64,000 nt of DNA, taken from contig OZ017766.1 of the NCBI GenBank assembly GCA_963969345.1, forward strand, positions 8,494,001 to 8,558,000. The letters run 5' to 3'. Positions 34,878 to 47,000 of the stretch are shown in pieces. This DNA comes from Turbatrix aceti. Its lineage: Eukaryota > Nematoda > Chromadorea > Rhabditida > Panagrolaimidae. The notes under the pieces were generated by a model. That model searched no databases, was not told where the DNA came from, and saw only the letters and a list, made by a program, of their open reading frames with translations. Position 1 is the stretch's first letter. Every line of letters starts with the position of its first letter. Made by a program: the position numbers and the translations under genes.

Positions 34878-36491
34878 TCATAATTCTCTCGGCTTCCGTC
34901 TTTTCCTAGGGATCGTTGCGCCTGCAGAAGGCGGACAGAGTACAGTCTGATATTCCTCAAACATGAAAGCCACGTTTGCATCCACCTGGCTAGCACTGCA
35001 GGTTTCGTTGCATGTGCAGTACGCCGCTGATCTGCACAGACGCCAAATGCCGTACGCGATTTCTGTAGAATCATGTTGACTGCAATTCGAAGCGATTTGT
35101 TCGATGCCTCGACGAAACTTGCAATCCGTCAACTTTTCCATGCACTTTTTGTCCTAAAAATTTTGGGTCAAAAAAATGGTAAAAAAATCCGGTAACAAAC
35201 CTCGGCCGAAGGTGTAAAAATGGTCGTTGTAGTCGTTGTTGTCATTTCCGGGCATTTATCGGTTACTAAGCGTTGGTAAATTCCATTCACTGTTGCCTGA
35301 TAATGATTCTGAGCACTCGGAACATCAGTGCACGTTTGGCTCACGTTGCTATTAGTTTGCCACGCCAAAAGAATTTTTTCATCGCTGAGGGTGTAAAAAA
35401 CGTCGGACGTACAATTCTCGTCGATGTTCAGCAACCCAGTAAACATGGCGTTTATGAACTTTTCGATCTCGTCCGTGCAGTTTATGCTCGAGTTGTTGGC
35501 CGGGGCCTGAGAACTGAAAAAATGGACGAAAAATTGTTTTTTTGGGTTTGTTAATGAAAAATTAATTAATTACCCAGAAAAATAAGAAATTAGCCACAAG
35601 GCATACGATCAGGAGGATGTTGAACGTCATCGATGCATACAAGGCAAAGTTTGAACTTTCCGCGCGGCCACGGTTCTGAAAAAATCATTGTATCATACAA
35701 AAAATGCGTTTGTTCGCGAACAAATGCAATTTTTTTGTTTGGGTTAAAATTTTAGACAATAATCGCAGAAATTTTTTTTAGTAATATATTACTTTACTGC
35801 AAGTAATATATTACTTTACAAAAACAACCCTCCCAAATTTGCTCCGGACTCCCCCACTTACCTTGACATCGGTAATGTGAATTACAGAACCGGGGGCATA
35901 ATTGCTGGCTTTGTGTCCATCAGCAGAAAAATATGACGATCTAAAACGCACATGTATTTTTAAAACTCTTCGGACCTTATAAAAACATTACAGCTTTGCA
36001 GCAATACCCGCTTGTGGATTCGGAATTACGGTTTCTCCCGGCACGAAACGTACACGTTTCTGCTCATCTCCCCCACCGGAGGATTCTGGTATATCGGACC
36101 GTGGTTTATACTTGCTTTTTGCGTACGACGGTCGTATTGGAGCGTTGACGGCTTCGAATACGGTAGCTGCATTTTCGTTTTCGTCCTGGGTTGGTCTTTT
36201 CTTCTTCTTCTGCTTCATGTACACCGGTTCGAGAGGCTTTGTCGTCATAACAGAAGCAACCGGAGAAGGAGGCGGCTGCATCGTGCTTACCTGCGTGACT
36301 TCTGGCTCCTCAGAGTTTTCATTGTTCTCGGAGGGCACCGCCTCTGCCCCTGCCTCCGTCCTCGAACGTCTATTTCGATGTCGATGCCCATGTCCGTGTC
36401 CATGCCCATGTCGATGCTTAGGGGCACGTGCTGTCTTGTGTACCATCCAGGTGGGAGCCGCCGCCGCTTTGTCATTGTCATCGTTCTGCAT
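34878..36491 (-). CDS. Single-pass membrane protein with Cys-rich C-terminal domain, paralogue A (420 aa)
   Basis: Five exons: 36491-35992, 35940-35862, 35675-35574, 35506-35201 and 35153-34878, all in phase, 420 residues. There is no signal peptide; a basic, disordered N-terminal part (with a HGHGHGHGHRHRNRR run and KQKKKKR) leads to one membrane helix at about 204-226 (SMTFNILLIVCLVANFLFFW), so a type II topology with an extracellular C terminus is likely. The ectodomain has four cysteines in exon 4 and then a Cys-rich exon 5 (DCKFRRGIEQIAS, CRSAAYCTCNETC), separated by a threonine-rich linker (MTTTTTTT). It ends in a basic tail. It is paralogous to the next two genes but has one more intron. 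The ectodomain might relate to nematode T20D4.11-like (DUF19) domains; I could not verify this. Confidence 0.8.
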
Positions 36492-37055
36492 TATCTAGTC
36501 TCGGACATAAGTCGGATCGTGTGACTGATCTGATAATGAATGAACAAATTTTTGAACAAATGCCGATTTTTGCTTCCTTCTATACATGATCGCTTGTTTA
36601 TGCAAAAATGTTTTGAATCGCAGAAAATGGTACGCAAAAACACATCTTACAAGAAATTGCCTGTTGCAGTGACGACGACAGCTACCAGACCTTCCTTTAC
36701 TTTTTGCGCTCAAAAACGCGTTTTAGTTCGGGTGGTTACATTTTTTCCAAAAATCAACTGCGTGACCCATATTTTTGTAGGGTTTCTGCGGGTAAACTAA
36801 TAGTCCATTTATCAAGTAAAATACATCAAAAAATGCACAACAGAATACTCTTTCGGGCTACAGCTCCCGTTTTGTCAAAAAATGATAAAATATTAGAGTT
36901 ACAGCAATTCAAATCTAGCACGCGAAACAAAAAAAAATTTTTCAATTTTTTTTATTTTGGTCTCAAATAAAATGTCTTTTACTTTTGTTTTATTCATTTG
37001 TTCGAGGATCTTTTTGTTCAATGCCTAAGCTCTTTTCTGCATCTCGTCAACTTTA
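36492..37055. other. Intergenic between paralogues A and B
   Basis: 564 bp with no gene or recognised element; it must hold the promoter of A. Confidence 0.45.
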
Positions 37056-39361
37056 TTAATGTCCACATTTTTTTTCATCATAAAACTCGTAATACAAATA
37101 TTCGATGGAAGGCGTCATTGTATCCTCGTCGCACTCATCCGAGCATTCTTTGCAATAAACATTTTCAAGATCACATTCTTGAGTAATGCCTAATTCGATG
37201 GCATAAAGCAGTGATTTATTACAATCTGACGCTATTTCGCGGATGCCACGATGAAACTTGCATTCCTGCAGCTTCTCTATGCATTCTTCCACCTAAAAAA
37301 GTATTATATTAAAGATTGTCTTAATTTTATTTTTTATGTTAAACCAACCTCATCCGAGATTGGGGATGCAGTCGTCGTTGCCGGGCATTCAAGCTTTACC
37401 TGCTCGTTGAAAGTCTCCAATGCCGATGACAAAAGATCGCTTTGATTCTTGCAATCATTACTTGGTTCCCAGAGATTATTGAACTTGTCTTCGGAAAAAG
37501 TATAGTAGTATTCGTCATAGCACCCATCATCAATTTGCCTCATTCCAATGACCAAAATTTTTACGAACTTTTTGATCTCTATTTTACAGATTTCAGGATC
37601 GATGGTAGTTGTGATTTCTGGAGATGTACTTTTGGTATTTGTGGTGGTTGAAGGAGGACTTGTTACAGTGGAAGTGGTTTCTATTAAAATTGGCACGATA
37701 GGTACCGAAGGTTTTTTAGAAATCGGCAATGGATCCTTTTCGACGTCGATCAATCCGCTCTGAAAAAAATTTGTTTATTGTACTGTACAGCATACAGTAT
37801 ATTTAGAATAGGGATAGGCAAACTACCGTTTTTTTGTTCGCGAACAATTAAATTTAAGAAAAAGCAGTTTGCGAACGCACACGAACACTCAAATTTGAAA
37901 AAAAATATGTTCGCGGACGAACCCGAATGATCAATGTTAGAAAAAATCTGTTCGCGAACGAAAACGAACGATTAAATTTGAAAAAAATATGTTCGCGAAC
38001 GAACACGAACGATCAAATTTGAAAAAAAATGTTTGCGAACGAACACAAACAATCAAATTGAAGAAAAATCTGTTCGCGAACAAACACAAACTAACGAATT
38101 TAAGAAAAATCTGTTCGCAAACGAACGCGAACAATCAAATTTAAAAAAAATCTGTTCGCGAACGAACACGAACATGATCAAATGTGAAGAAAAATCTGTT
38201 CGCGAACAAATACAAAATAACAAATTTAAGAAAAATCTGTTTGCAAACGAACGCGAACAACCAAATTTAAAAAAAATCTGTTTGCGAACGATCACAAATG
38301 ATCAAATGTATGAAAAATCTGTTCGCGAACAAACACGAACGATCAGATGTAAGAAAACTTTGTTCGCGAACGAACACGAACAAACGCGAACGTTCGCCCA
38401 ACCCTGATATGTATCGACTCACAAAGAAAAGTATGCAGCAAACTATGATCAGTAGCACCAGGATAACATTTACGAAGATCTCAATGATGGCAATCGTCTT
38501 CCAGAAACCTTCGACGTAGCCCCGGGGCGCTATGCGGGGAGGCAAGGGAACAACGTCGTTGTAGGGTCCATCGCTTGACATTGGTACTTCCGCTCTTTCC
38601 TTTCTCCTGGGCTGTGGAGGCCGGATTGGGACATTGGTTTCCTCGGTCCTTTCTTCCTCTGTTATCCGCCGAGTCTGAGTCGTTGTAGGACCTGCTTGTG
38701 AGTTTGCATCGGTGGCCACACTCATTTCCCGGGTATCACGGGTATCACGGGTATCACGGGTTGTGCCGGCGGTAGTGTTGACAGTCGTGCCACCATCTAT
38801 TGACTCTTCATTCCTATCGGTGGACGGGGCATCCATCGTTTTTGGTCTTTTTTTGTACTTAAGGCTGCCACGCCCCGCCCTCTTCTTAGCCGACGCCGTG
38901 GAGGGTTCCTCCTTTCTACCTGGGGCTGGGGGGCGTCTAAAATAAATAAATAAAAATTTTCACCTGGACAGGTAAAAAAAATGAAAAAGTGATGCTTACC
39001 TTCGTTTGTCGACCCTTTGAGGATGCGGAGGATGAAGAGGACGAGGCGGCGGAGGAGGAGGATGATGAGGAGGAGGAAAGAGAGGAGCTTCCATTCGGGT
39101 GCTGGTCTGGGTTTCATCGTCTTCGGACTGCGTTGCAGCCTCGATGACACCCGATCGTGCACCCCGAGTCTTTCCACTTCGATTGTGATGGTTCGACCGA
39201 TTATGACGGTTCGATCGATTCTGGTGGTTCGATCGATTCTGCTGGTTCGATCGATTTGGATTGGCACCAGAACGTTCACCGTGTGCGGCATTTCGGTGAC
39301 CCGGCGTCTTGCGGGACAACCGACGACTTCCATCTCGCGGAGGACGGCCATCGTTCTGCAT
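37056..39361 (-). CDS. Single-pass membrane protein with Cys-rich C-terminal domain, paralogue B (507 aa)
   Basis: Exons 39361-39000, 38936-38423, 37759-37349 and 37292-37056 join in phase to 507 residues. The cytosolic part opens MQNDGRPPRDG and contains an NRSNxxNRS repeat (about residues 36-62), polyproline, and a 9-bp-repeat-encoded TRDTRDTRDTRE stretch. One membrane helix lies near 269-291 (IEIFVNVILVLLIIVCCILFF). The ectodomain has a Ser/Thr-rich stalk, four spaced cysteines (exon 3) and a Cys-rich exon 4 (CKFHRGIREIASDC...CKECSDEC). The helix and ectodomain match paralogue C closely while the cytosolic repeats differ. Intron 2 is filled with a TTCGCGAA array. Function unknown; a cell-surface role is inferred from topology. 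Confidence 0.82.
37812..38405. repeat. TTCGCGAA tandem array in intron 2 of paralogue B
   Basis: About a dozen copies of a roughly 42-bp unit, AAATCTGTTCGCGAACGAACACGAACAATCAAATTTAAG-like, fill the intron. The left edge TAGGGATAGGC and the right edge GCCCAACCCTG resemble the hAT-like termini. The array appears to be an internally expanded element. Long frames on both strands here are artefacts. Confidence 0.85.
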
Positions 39362-39790
39362 TATCTGGTCGGTATTACGTGCAGTAAATGTGCGCACAGA
39401 TTCAGATTCAGCTTGCTTTTGTTTTGCATAATTTTTTTTTTGTACCGCGTGCAATTTTGAGAGTTGCGCGAATTTTTTTGTTACTCGTTAAAAAAATGAA
39501 ATCAAATGCAAAACTGCAATTGACAAGGGTCTCGAATGGAATGTTTTTCCAGATCTTTCCTTTCGTTTCGAGAACCGATTTTTTAGACAAATTGCCGTTT
39601 TCGTTTCGAGAACTGTTTTTAACCAATTTTCGTTTCAAGTACCGATTTTTTAGACAAATTGCCGTTTTCGTTTCGAGAAATGTTTTTAACCAATTTTCGT
39701 TTCAAGAACCGATTTTCTAGACAAATTGCCGTTTTCGTTTCGAGAACGCGCATTTTCTTCACAAATGATTTTGCCATGAACTTTACATAT
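39362..39790. repeat. Intergenic minisatellite between B and C (array 39540-39765)
   Basis: Four to five copies of TTTCGTTTCGAGAACCGATTTTTTAGACAAATTGCCG-like sequence. The reverse complement contains the TCTCGAAACGAAAA core seen in other minisatellites of the window. The region just upstream of B (39362-39480) resembles that upstream of C. Confidence 0.75.
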
Positions 39791-42039
39791 TTATTGCTTA
39801 CATTTCTCGTTGTAAAAATCGTAATACAAATGCCTGATGGAAGATGCGATAATATCCTTGTTGCACTTATTCGAGCACATGCAGTCCGGAGTCTTCAACG
39901 TGCACTGTTGAGCGATGCCCATTTCGAGAGCATCAAGCAGTGTTTCGTTACAAACTGACGCAACCTGGCGTATACCATGATGATAACGGCATTTCTTTAG
40001 CATCTCATTGCACGCTTTTTCCTGAAAATATTTTTTTTAGATTTGAAAACAATTTTTTTTTTGTAAATTTAAAAACCAACCTCATCCGTGGGTGGTCCCT
40101 TGGTGGTGGTCATCGCTGTAGTGTTTGTCATCTCTACCGGGCATCTATCATTCAATTGACTTTTGAAATTTTTAAATGCCAGTGAAGGAAGTTCTTTTCG
40201 TTTCACGCAGATTTCGCTCACTTCTAGCATCCAGATTTTGTTGAGACTGCTTTCGGTAAAGGTGTAGAAGTTCTCGTTATCGCAGGTATCATCGATATTC
40301 TGCATTCCCATAACCAAGATGGCTACGATGTTGTTGACTTCGTCGACACACATCCGAGTAATGGGATCTTCGGTGGTTGTGGTTGTGGGTATTGTGGACG
40401 TGGATTGAATCTCAGTCGGTAATGCATCGTCTCCGAAGTCGATTAATCCGCTCTGAAAAAAAATTTTTGTTTACCGATGAAAAATTAAAGGTGTTCGTGA
40501 ACGAATACGAATGAACAAAGTAAGGAAAAATCTGTTCGCGAACAAACACGAACAATCAAATTTAAGAAAAATCTGTTCGCGAACAAACACGAACAATCAA
40601 ATGTATGAAAAATCTGAAAAAGGTGTTCGCGAACGAATACGAATGAAGGAAGTAAGGAAAAATCTGTTCGCGAACAAACACGAACATTCAAATTTAAGAA
40701 AAATCTGTTCGCGAACGAACACGAACAATCAAATTTGAGAAAAAGGTGTTCGTGAACGAATACGAATGAACAAAGTAAGGAAAAATCTGTTCGCGAACAA
40801 ACACGAACAATCAAATTTAAGAAAAATCTGTTCGCGAACAAACACGAACAATCAAATGTATGAAAAATCTGAAAAAGGTGTTCGCGAACGAATACGAATG
40901 AAGGAAGTAAGGAAAAATCTGTTCGCGAACAAACACGAACAATCAAATTTAAGAAATATTTGTTCGCGAACGAACACTAACAATCAAATTTGAGAAAAAG
41001 GTGTTTGCGAACGAATACGAACAATCAATGTTTAGAAAAATCTGTTTACGAACAAATACAAACAATCAAATTTAAGAAAAAAATTGTTCGCGAACGAAAA
41101 CGAACAATCAAATTTAAGAAAAATCTGTTCGTGAACAAACACGAACAATCAAATGTAAGAAAAATTGTTCGCGAACGAAGACGAACAAACGCGAACGTTC
41201 GTCCCCATCAACTTACAAAGAAAAGTAGACAGCAAGCTATGATCAACAGAACCAGGATAACATTTACGAAGATCTCAATGAGGGCAGCCGTCTTCCAGAA
41301 GGCTTTTACGTAGCCACCATACGGCTTCTTGCTGCCCGGCAAGGAGGGTGCAACGTTGTAGTCGCTTTGCATTTCAGATAACTTTCCACCGGTCTTCACT
41401 ACGTTGATTGCGAAATTGCTTTCTTCTGTCCTTTGTTGTATTGTCTTCCGCCGGTTCACTAGCGGAGATTTTGAATACATATCAGTTCCCATGCCGACAT
41501 CAGTTGTGCCACCACCATCGGACTCTTGCATTCTGTCGGTAGACTGCTGCATGGGCTCGAACGGCATTAAAATTTTTTTTTTCTTGAAATTTGTGCGTCC
41601 GGGCCGCATTTTAACGTTGACAGCTTCAAAAACCGTGGCGGAATTTTCGTTTCCATAAAAAGGGATTGGAAAGCGTCTGAAAAAAAAATTAAAAAAAATT
41701 TACCTATCCAGGTAAAAAAAAAGTTATGTATGCTTACTTTCGTTTCTTTCTCTTAGGAGGAGGAGCAGGATATCGTTTTTTACCCCTCAACGGAGGAGGA
41801 GAAGGAGAAGCTTCGGTGGCCTGGGTCATATCGGCATCGCCGCCGTCTTCGGTCTGTGTCAGATTTACGGTACGGCCCAATTGTCCGGCAGGAGTCTTGA
41901 CACTTCGATTCTGATGGGCTGATCGACCCGGCGTCGCATCGGAACGTTCACCGCGTGCGGCGGCATGGCGGTGACCCGGCGTCTTGCGGAACAACCGATT
42001 GCCCCCCTCAGGCGGCGGAGGACGGTCATCGTTCTGCAT
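39791..42039 (-). CDS. Single-pass membrane protein with Cys-rich C-terminal domain, paralogue C (454 aa)
   Basis: Exons 42039-41738, 41676-41217, 40452-40081 and 40021-39791 join in phase to 454 residues, with the same intron positions and phases as paralogue B. The N terminus opens MQNDDRPPPPEGG and keeps RKTPGHRHAA, shared with B. The membrane helix lies near 231-253 (IEIFVNVILVLLIIACCLLFF). The ectodomain shows the same cysteine plan (exon 3: four cysteines; exon 4: CRYHHGIRQVASVC...CMCSNKC). An ATVFEAVN phrase is also present in paralogue A. Function unknown; type II membrane topology inferred. Confidence 0.82.
40485..41205. repeat. Higher-order TTCGCGAA array in intron 2 of paralogue C
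   Basis: The 42-bp unit is organised into a 255-bp higher-order block: 40491-40745 recurs almost unchanged from 40746. It is followed by single units to 41205, ending GAACGTTCGTCCCCATC. It occupies the same intron as the array in paralogue B. Confidence 0.85.
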
Positions 42040-42235
42040 TATCTGGTCGATCTCTGACGTCTAGTAAATCTGCGCACGGATTGATTGTTTTCGACTGATT
42101 TTATTTTCTCACGTCGCTACTGATTTTCAGTTATGTTTTGCATAAGTTTTTTTGGATTGTGTATACGTGCAACCTTGGCAGTTGCAAAAATTTTTTGTCA
42201 TTTATTTCACGAAAAAAAACCGAGAAATGACGGCG

Positions 42236-42640
42236 ATGGTCTTGAATGGAAAGTTTTTTTTCAGTTGATGGTCTCGAGGGGAAAACTTTGGTGAACAAAG
42301 GTATTGAATGGAAAGTTTTTTCAATTGACGGTCTCGAGTGGAAAACATTGGTTAACGAAGGTCTTGAATGGAAAACTTCTGTTGCCGACGGTCTCGAATG
42401 GAAAGTTTTTTTGATTCAAAATGTTTTCCTCTCAAGAACCTAATTTTCATAAAAAATGCGATAAATGGCAATGACATTCTTGAAAAAAGTTTTTTGGTCT
42501 CGAATGGAAAATTTATCTAATGCAGCTGGTCTTGAATGGAAATTTTTCTATTGACGACGGTTTCGAGTGGAAAACTTCACTTTACATCGATCTTGCATGG
42601 AAAGCTTTTTTAGTAGTCGATGGTCTCGAACGGAAAGTTT
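42236..42640 (+). repeat. Minisatellite with GGTCTCGAATGGAAAGTTTTT unit
   Basis: About ten degenerate copies of a unit of roughly 35-40 bp upstream of paralogue C. The GGTCTYGAANGGAAAA core is related to that at 10925-11305. Confidence 0.8.
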
Positions 42641-43803
42641 TTATACGTAACTAAATTTCCCTTTGAAACTCTAGTTTTTTACACTTTTTCGTACACAAAA
42701 AGTGTTTCAAATTCAATCTCTGGCCCTTGCATTAATTTTAAACGACCGAACCGAACATAAAAAAACCCCTGTGGCTACTCATGTTGGTTGGTCATTTTTT
42801 GTGTGCCCTTCCCCGTCAGTCGCCGCAGCTGCAGCTACTGCTGCTGCCCATAATCATCATCAGCACTGCCCAGTCAGTCCATCGTTGCTGATGAAAGAAA
42901 AAAAAAGAAAGGCTTCTTTCTCCTCGGGGGAGAATGAATGAAAGGCACCCTGCTGATGCTGTTGTTGTTGCCGCGCCGAAAGGAACGCCGCCACCACCAT
43001 CGCCATCGCTGTTGCCGTTGCATACAACAATGTTTACGATGCTTCTTCTTCCCCTCGTTTCCTTATGCGCGCCTGCCAACAAACCACGAACACTGACTGG
43101 GATGCATCCATTCCCATTTCCCACGGGAAATTGTGAAAAAAAAATCCGCCGCCGCCGCCCATGGGCCATGGCACAACACAGCGAGAAGCCAAAAGCACTT
43201 TTCAGCCTTTCGGCCGACCACCGAGGTCTCCGAGGTTTCGCATGCGTTTGCGGTAATTTTGGCGAAAAGTGACCAACGCCTCGGGGTAGTTCGAGCGCGA
43301 AATAAAATTTCTAGACATACATGTATACCTGTATATATATTTATATATTTATATGAAGCGAAAAAAAAACGGAACAGAAAAGAAAGAAGGATTCACGAAA
43401 AAACCAACCGCTCCGAGGCGTTAGCTGGCGTCTGCTTTTTTTCCTCTCACGCATGTCTCGTCTCTCTTTGATACGAGCAATATTTTTTCTTTTTTCTTTC
43501 TTCCTTCCATCATCCATAATATCGTCGTCGTTTTGCGCGTCGCGCGTCGCGCAACTCCAACGCTGGTCCGTGCGTGCGTTTGTTCGTTCGTTCGTTCGTT
43601 CGTTGATGGTTCTCCTCTTTCTTCTCCTGTTCAGGCTCTTCGCGCTCCGCAGGCTTGCTCGCGCGTGTGCGATACTTTCTTCTTTCCTTTCCTTTCCTTT
43701 TTCTGCGATCTGTTGTGTTGTGTTGTGTTCGTTCTTCTCTTTCCAACACTCCAACACCAGCATTATTACTATTACACTACTCCTGTACACGCAAACTTAT
43801 CGT

Positions 43804-43839
43804 GTTCACCTGCGCAGGTGTACAGGTGTACAGGTGAAC
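43804..43839. promoter_or_regulatory. Palindromic cluster of CAGGTG E-boxes
   Basis: GTTCACCTG at the left and CAGGTGAAC at the right enclose CACCTGCGCAGGTG (a perfect palindrome, 43807-43820) and another CAGGTG, giving four E-boxes in 36 bp. CAGGTG is bound by bHLH E-proteins and by Snail/ZEB-type zinc fingers. It lies 230 bp upstream of the katanin p80 start. Confidence 0.45.
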
Positions 43840-44066
43840 GTGTTAAAAAAATGTTACTTTTAAACTGTTGTTTGTGTTTTTCACGCTTTTTTATTTTTTT
43901 TTCTGTGATTGATCGTTAACCTTGTCTTGTCTCAAACGTGTCCAATCGTTCTTTATGATCGTTAATTAATTAATTATTTATTTATTTCTGACACCAGACA
44001 GACCACCCACCCCACCCGCCCTGGCTTCATTCATCCATCCCCACCTGCCTTCAGTTTTTCCCGATC

Positions 44067-47000
44067 ATGCAGTTGATTTGTAAGTTTTTTTATCAATTCA
44101 AAAAATTTTCGTTTCGAGAGACAAATTTTTTTTCGCTTTGAGAGTCAAATTGAATTTTTTTTGTATTATAAAAATTTTTCGCTTCGAGAGTTGAAAATAT
44201 TTTTTATCGTAAAAGATTTCGCTTTGGGAATCAAAAAAAATTTTTCGCTTCGGGAATCAAGAATGAATTTTTTTTTTTTGATTTTAGGGACGGGGCCAAA
44301 AAGTCATGGAGTAGAGCCCTATTCGGTCGGCGCGATCAACGTTCATCACAACTCTGTGATTGCCGGAGATCCGGTCTCGTACTGGGGATATGCCGGATCA
44401 TCTGCCGGACCCGTGCCAACGCTCACGCCTCCCCGTGAGTCGCCATCCATCATCAAGCTCTCAAAAAATGGCGATTACGCAGCGCTTGCATCCGAAATTA
44501 TTAATTTGATGGACCTTCGACGAGGTGAGTCAATATTTATTTTTTTTGGGTGGGGGGGGGGATTATCTTTTTTTTTCTCGCGCGGGAGAAAAAAAGTGAA
44601 AAGTGATCCATTCAATCCAGTTTATTTGATTTGCCCGATTTGAGGGGATTAGATTTTTTTTTCACTTTCATTAATGACATTAATGAAAAAAAAAAAATTT
44701 TTATTTCTTACTTCGAAAAATTTTTTTGCTACTACATATTTATTTGCAATCTGTGTACTACGTACTCTTTGGTCCTCATATTCATTCATCATCCATCACC
44801 AAATCGATATGTACTATGTGGTTGGTTGACTGGGAGTTGGTTGGTTGACGGACGCGACGTCGTCGTCAGTCGTCGGTCGTGGTTGTTCTGTTCCGGGGTG
44901 GGGAGGGGAGGGGAGGAAATTCGGGCTAGCAAAGCATACGAAACGCAAACAATGACGCCTTTTCTTTCTCTCCTCTTATCTCTTAACGGGAAATATAGAC
45001 GCTGGCTGGCCTAGCGAGATGGGCGAACGTTCGAGTTCGTTCGCGAACAAATTCAAATTTTTGCGTTCGTGTTTGTTCGCGAACAGATTCGCTTTGTTCG
45101 AATTCGTTCGCGAACAGAGTTCAATTTTCCAAACAGATAAAACGAACAAAAATTTAGGTAAAATCAGTTTAAAACGTAAAAACGCACAGTACCGAAGTTT
45201 ACGTTTTTATGCCCAATTTGGACAAAATTTTGTATAAAATATGCTAAAAATCTGTTCGTTGTTCGTTCGTGTTCGTTCGCGAACACTGACAAAAATGTTC
45301 GCGTTCGTTCTATTTTTCGAACAAAATTTACAAAATGTTCGTGTTCGTTCGAGAGCAAAAAAACAACCGTCCCTGAGTGCTCATCAATCAGACAGAGTCT
45401 TATGTATTTTGGAGGATACGGATGTAGTGTTTGTTGTATGTATAATATTTACAATACAATACAAATCCACACGAGGTCCTTCAACCGGGGCGCCACACCA
45501 CGTTGAAAATCAAATCAGTCGTCCTTGTATTTTTTTCTCCCCTTCCATTTTCTCACTCATCCTTGGCTAGCGTCGTCGTCGTCGTTGTCGTTTTCGTCGT
45601 CATTGGTCGTTAAATGTCAAGATGAAAGATGGGAGATAATGAGAAACCAAAACCGTATTCTTTTTTTTTTAGTTTTTCAAGATGGAGAAGTTTTTTCTTT
45701 TCTTTTTTCTTCTTTTTCTTCGAAGCAAGCAAGCAATCAAGGAAGGAAGCACAAAACAAGTCTGGAAGGGGAAATACCAATTCGACCGTTTCAAAAGACA
45801 ATAAAAATGGAAAAACAAGAAAAAATATCGTCAAAATACCAACAAAAAAAAGAGGAAAAGTATCGTTGATTGTTTGAAAATAGAAAAATATCGTAAAAAT
45901 GAATGTAACAAGTTTTTCGAATCAAAAAACAATTTTCGGCGAAAAAAAACAACATTCGCTTCGAGAATCGCTGAAAAGGATTCTCAAACGAAAAAAAAAA
46001 CTTTCGCTTCGAAAGTCATTGAAAAGGGTTCTCAAACAAAAAAAAACTTTCGCTTTGAGAGTAATAAATATTTTGAAATTTTATTTGTACCGTAAAACAA
46101 TAAAAAAAGTATCATTATTTTTTTCAAATGAAAAAGTATCGTACACTTCCTAAAAAAATTAAAAGTAAATATGTACAATAAAAGAAAAAACATCGAAAAA
46201 CAAAAAGTTTTATGATTCAGAAAATTTTTTTCGAACGGAAAAATAAATACTTTCGCTTTGAGAATCGTTTGTCAAATCTTTTTTTTAATTGTAAATCGCA
46301 AATGAGACTTTTATTTAGATTTTTGTACTGGAAAACGACAGAAAAATAAAAGTATCGTAAAATGTAAAAAAAGGAAAACATCGATTTTTTGAAGCAAAAA
46401 AACTTTTTTGGATTTTTTTTGGAAAAATTATCTGAGTGAGACGAAAAAAATTGCTTTGATTTCGATTTAGGTTTTTTCGGTACCGTAAAACAAGAAAAAA
46501 AGTATCGTAGATTTCAAAGATCATAAATCCAAAAAAATCGGTAAATCCAAAATTTTTGCAGGCCGCGTAATCCGACAATTTACGGATCATCGATCCACGA
46601 TCTCGGCAGTTGCCCCGTCGAACAACGAACCCTACGTCTGGGCATCGACCGCCACCGACCGGGTGCTTCGGGTCTTCGACAGTCGCGCGCATCCGTGCAA
46701 CGTCATGTCCAAGCGTCTGACGAATCGTCATCGCTGTATCGCGTATTCCCCGGATTCATCGAGCATCTACTGCGGTGGCGAAAACATCACAGTCGTCGAC
46801 CTACGCGCAATCGAGGATGTCGTAACTTTTCGAACCGGTCCTTCCCTTGTCTCGGATGTAAATTTCCATCCAACCCAATGCGTTGTCGTTACCTGCGCTG
46901 ATGACCGGGTTGTCCGGGTTTGGGACGTCGATACGCGGGAGTGCATCGCTCAGTCGATTCCCCTCGATGGAGCTGTGCATCGGGTGGTCTTTGATGCGGT

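Larger units (their letters stand above)
42040..44066. other. Intergenic region between divergent genes C and katanin p80
   Basis: No supported gene. It holds the promoter of paralogue C, a minisatellite (42236-42640), GC-richer DNA at about 42800-43270, simple repeats (GTTC tract near 43582-43604, TTTCC and TGTTG tracts near 43690-43728) and a CAGGTG-rich palindrome at 43804. Some of it is probably the katanin promoter and 5' leader. Confidence 0.5.

Noticed and set aside
35781..35819. GTAATATATTACTTTAC direct repeat
   Set aside because: A 17-bp exact repeat in an AT-rich intron of paralogue A; too short and too AT-rich to interpret.
37937..41313. Many long frames on both strands with periodic peptides such as LFVFVREQ or SRTNTN
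   Set aside because: They are translations of the TTCGCGAA repeat, open in several frames at once because the unit lacks stops; they lie inside introns of well-supported genes.
43341..43919. Arg/Glu-rich and Phe-rich frames upstream of katanin
   Set aside because: They overlap GTTC, TTTCC and TGTTG simple repeats on opposite strands; more likely promoter or leader DNA.
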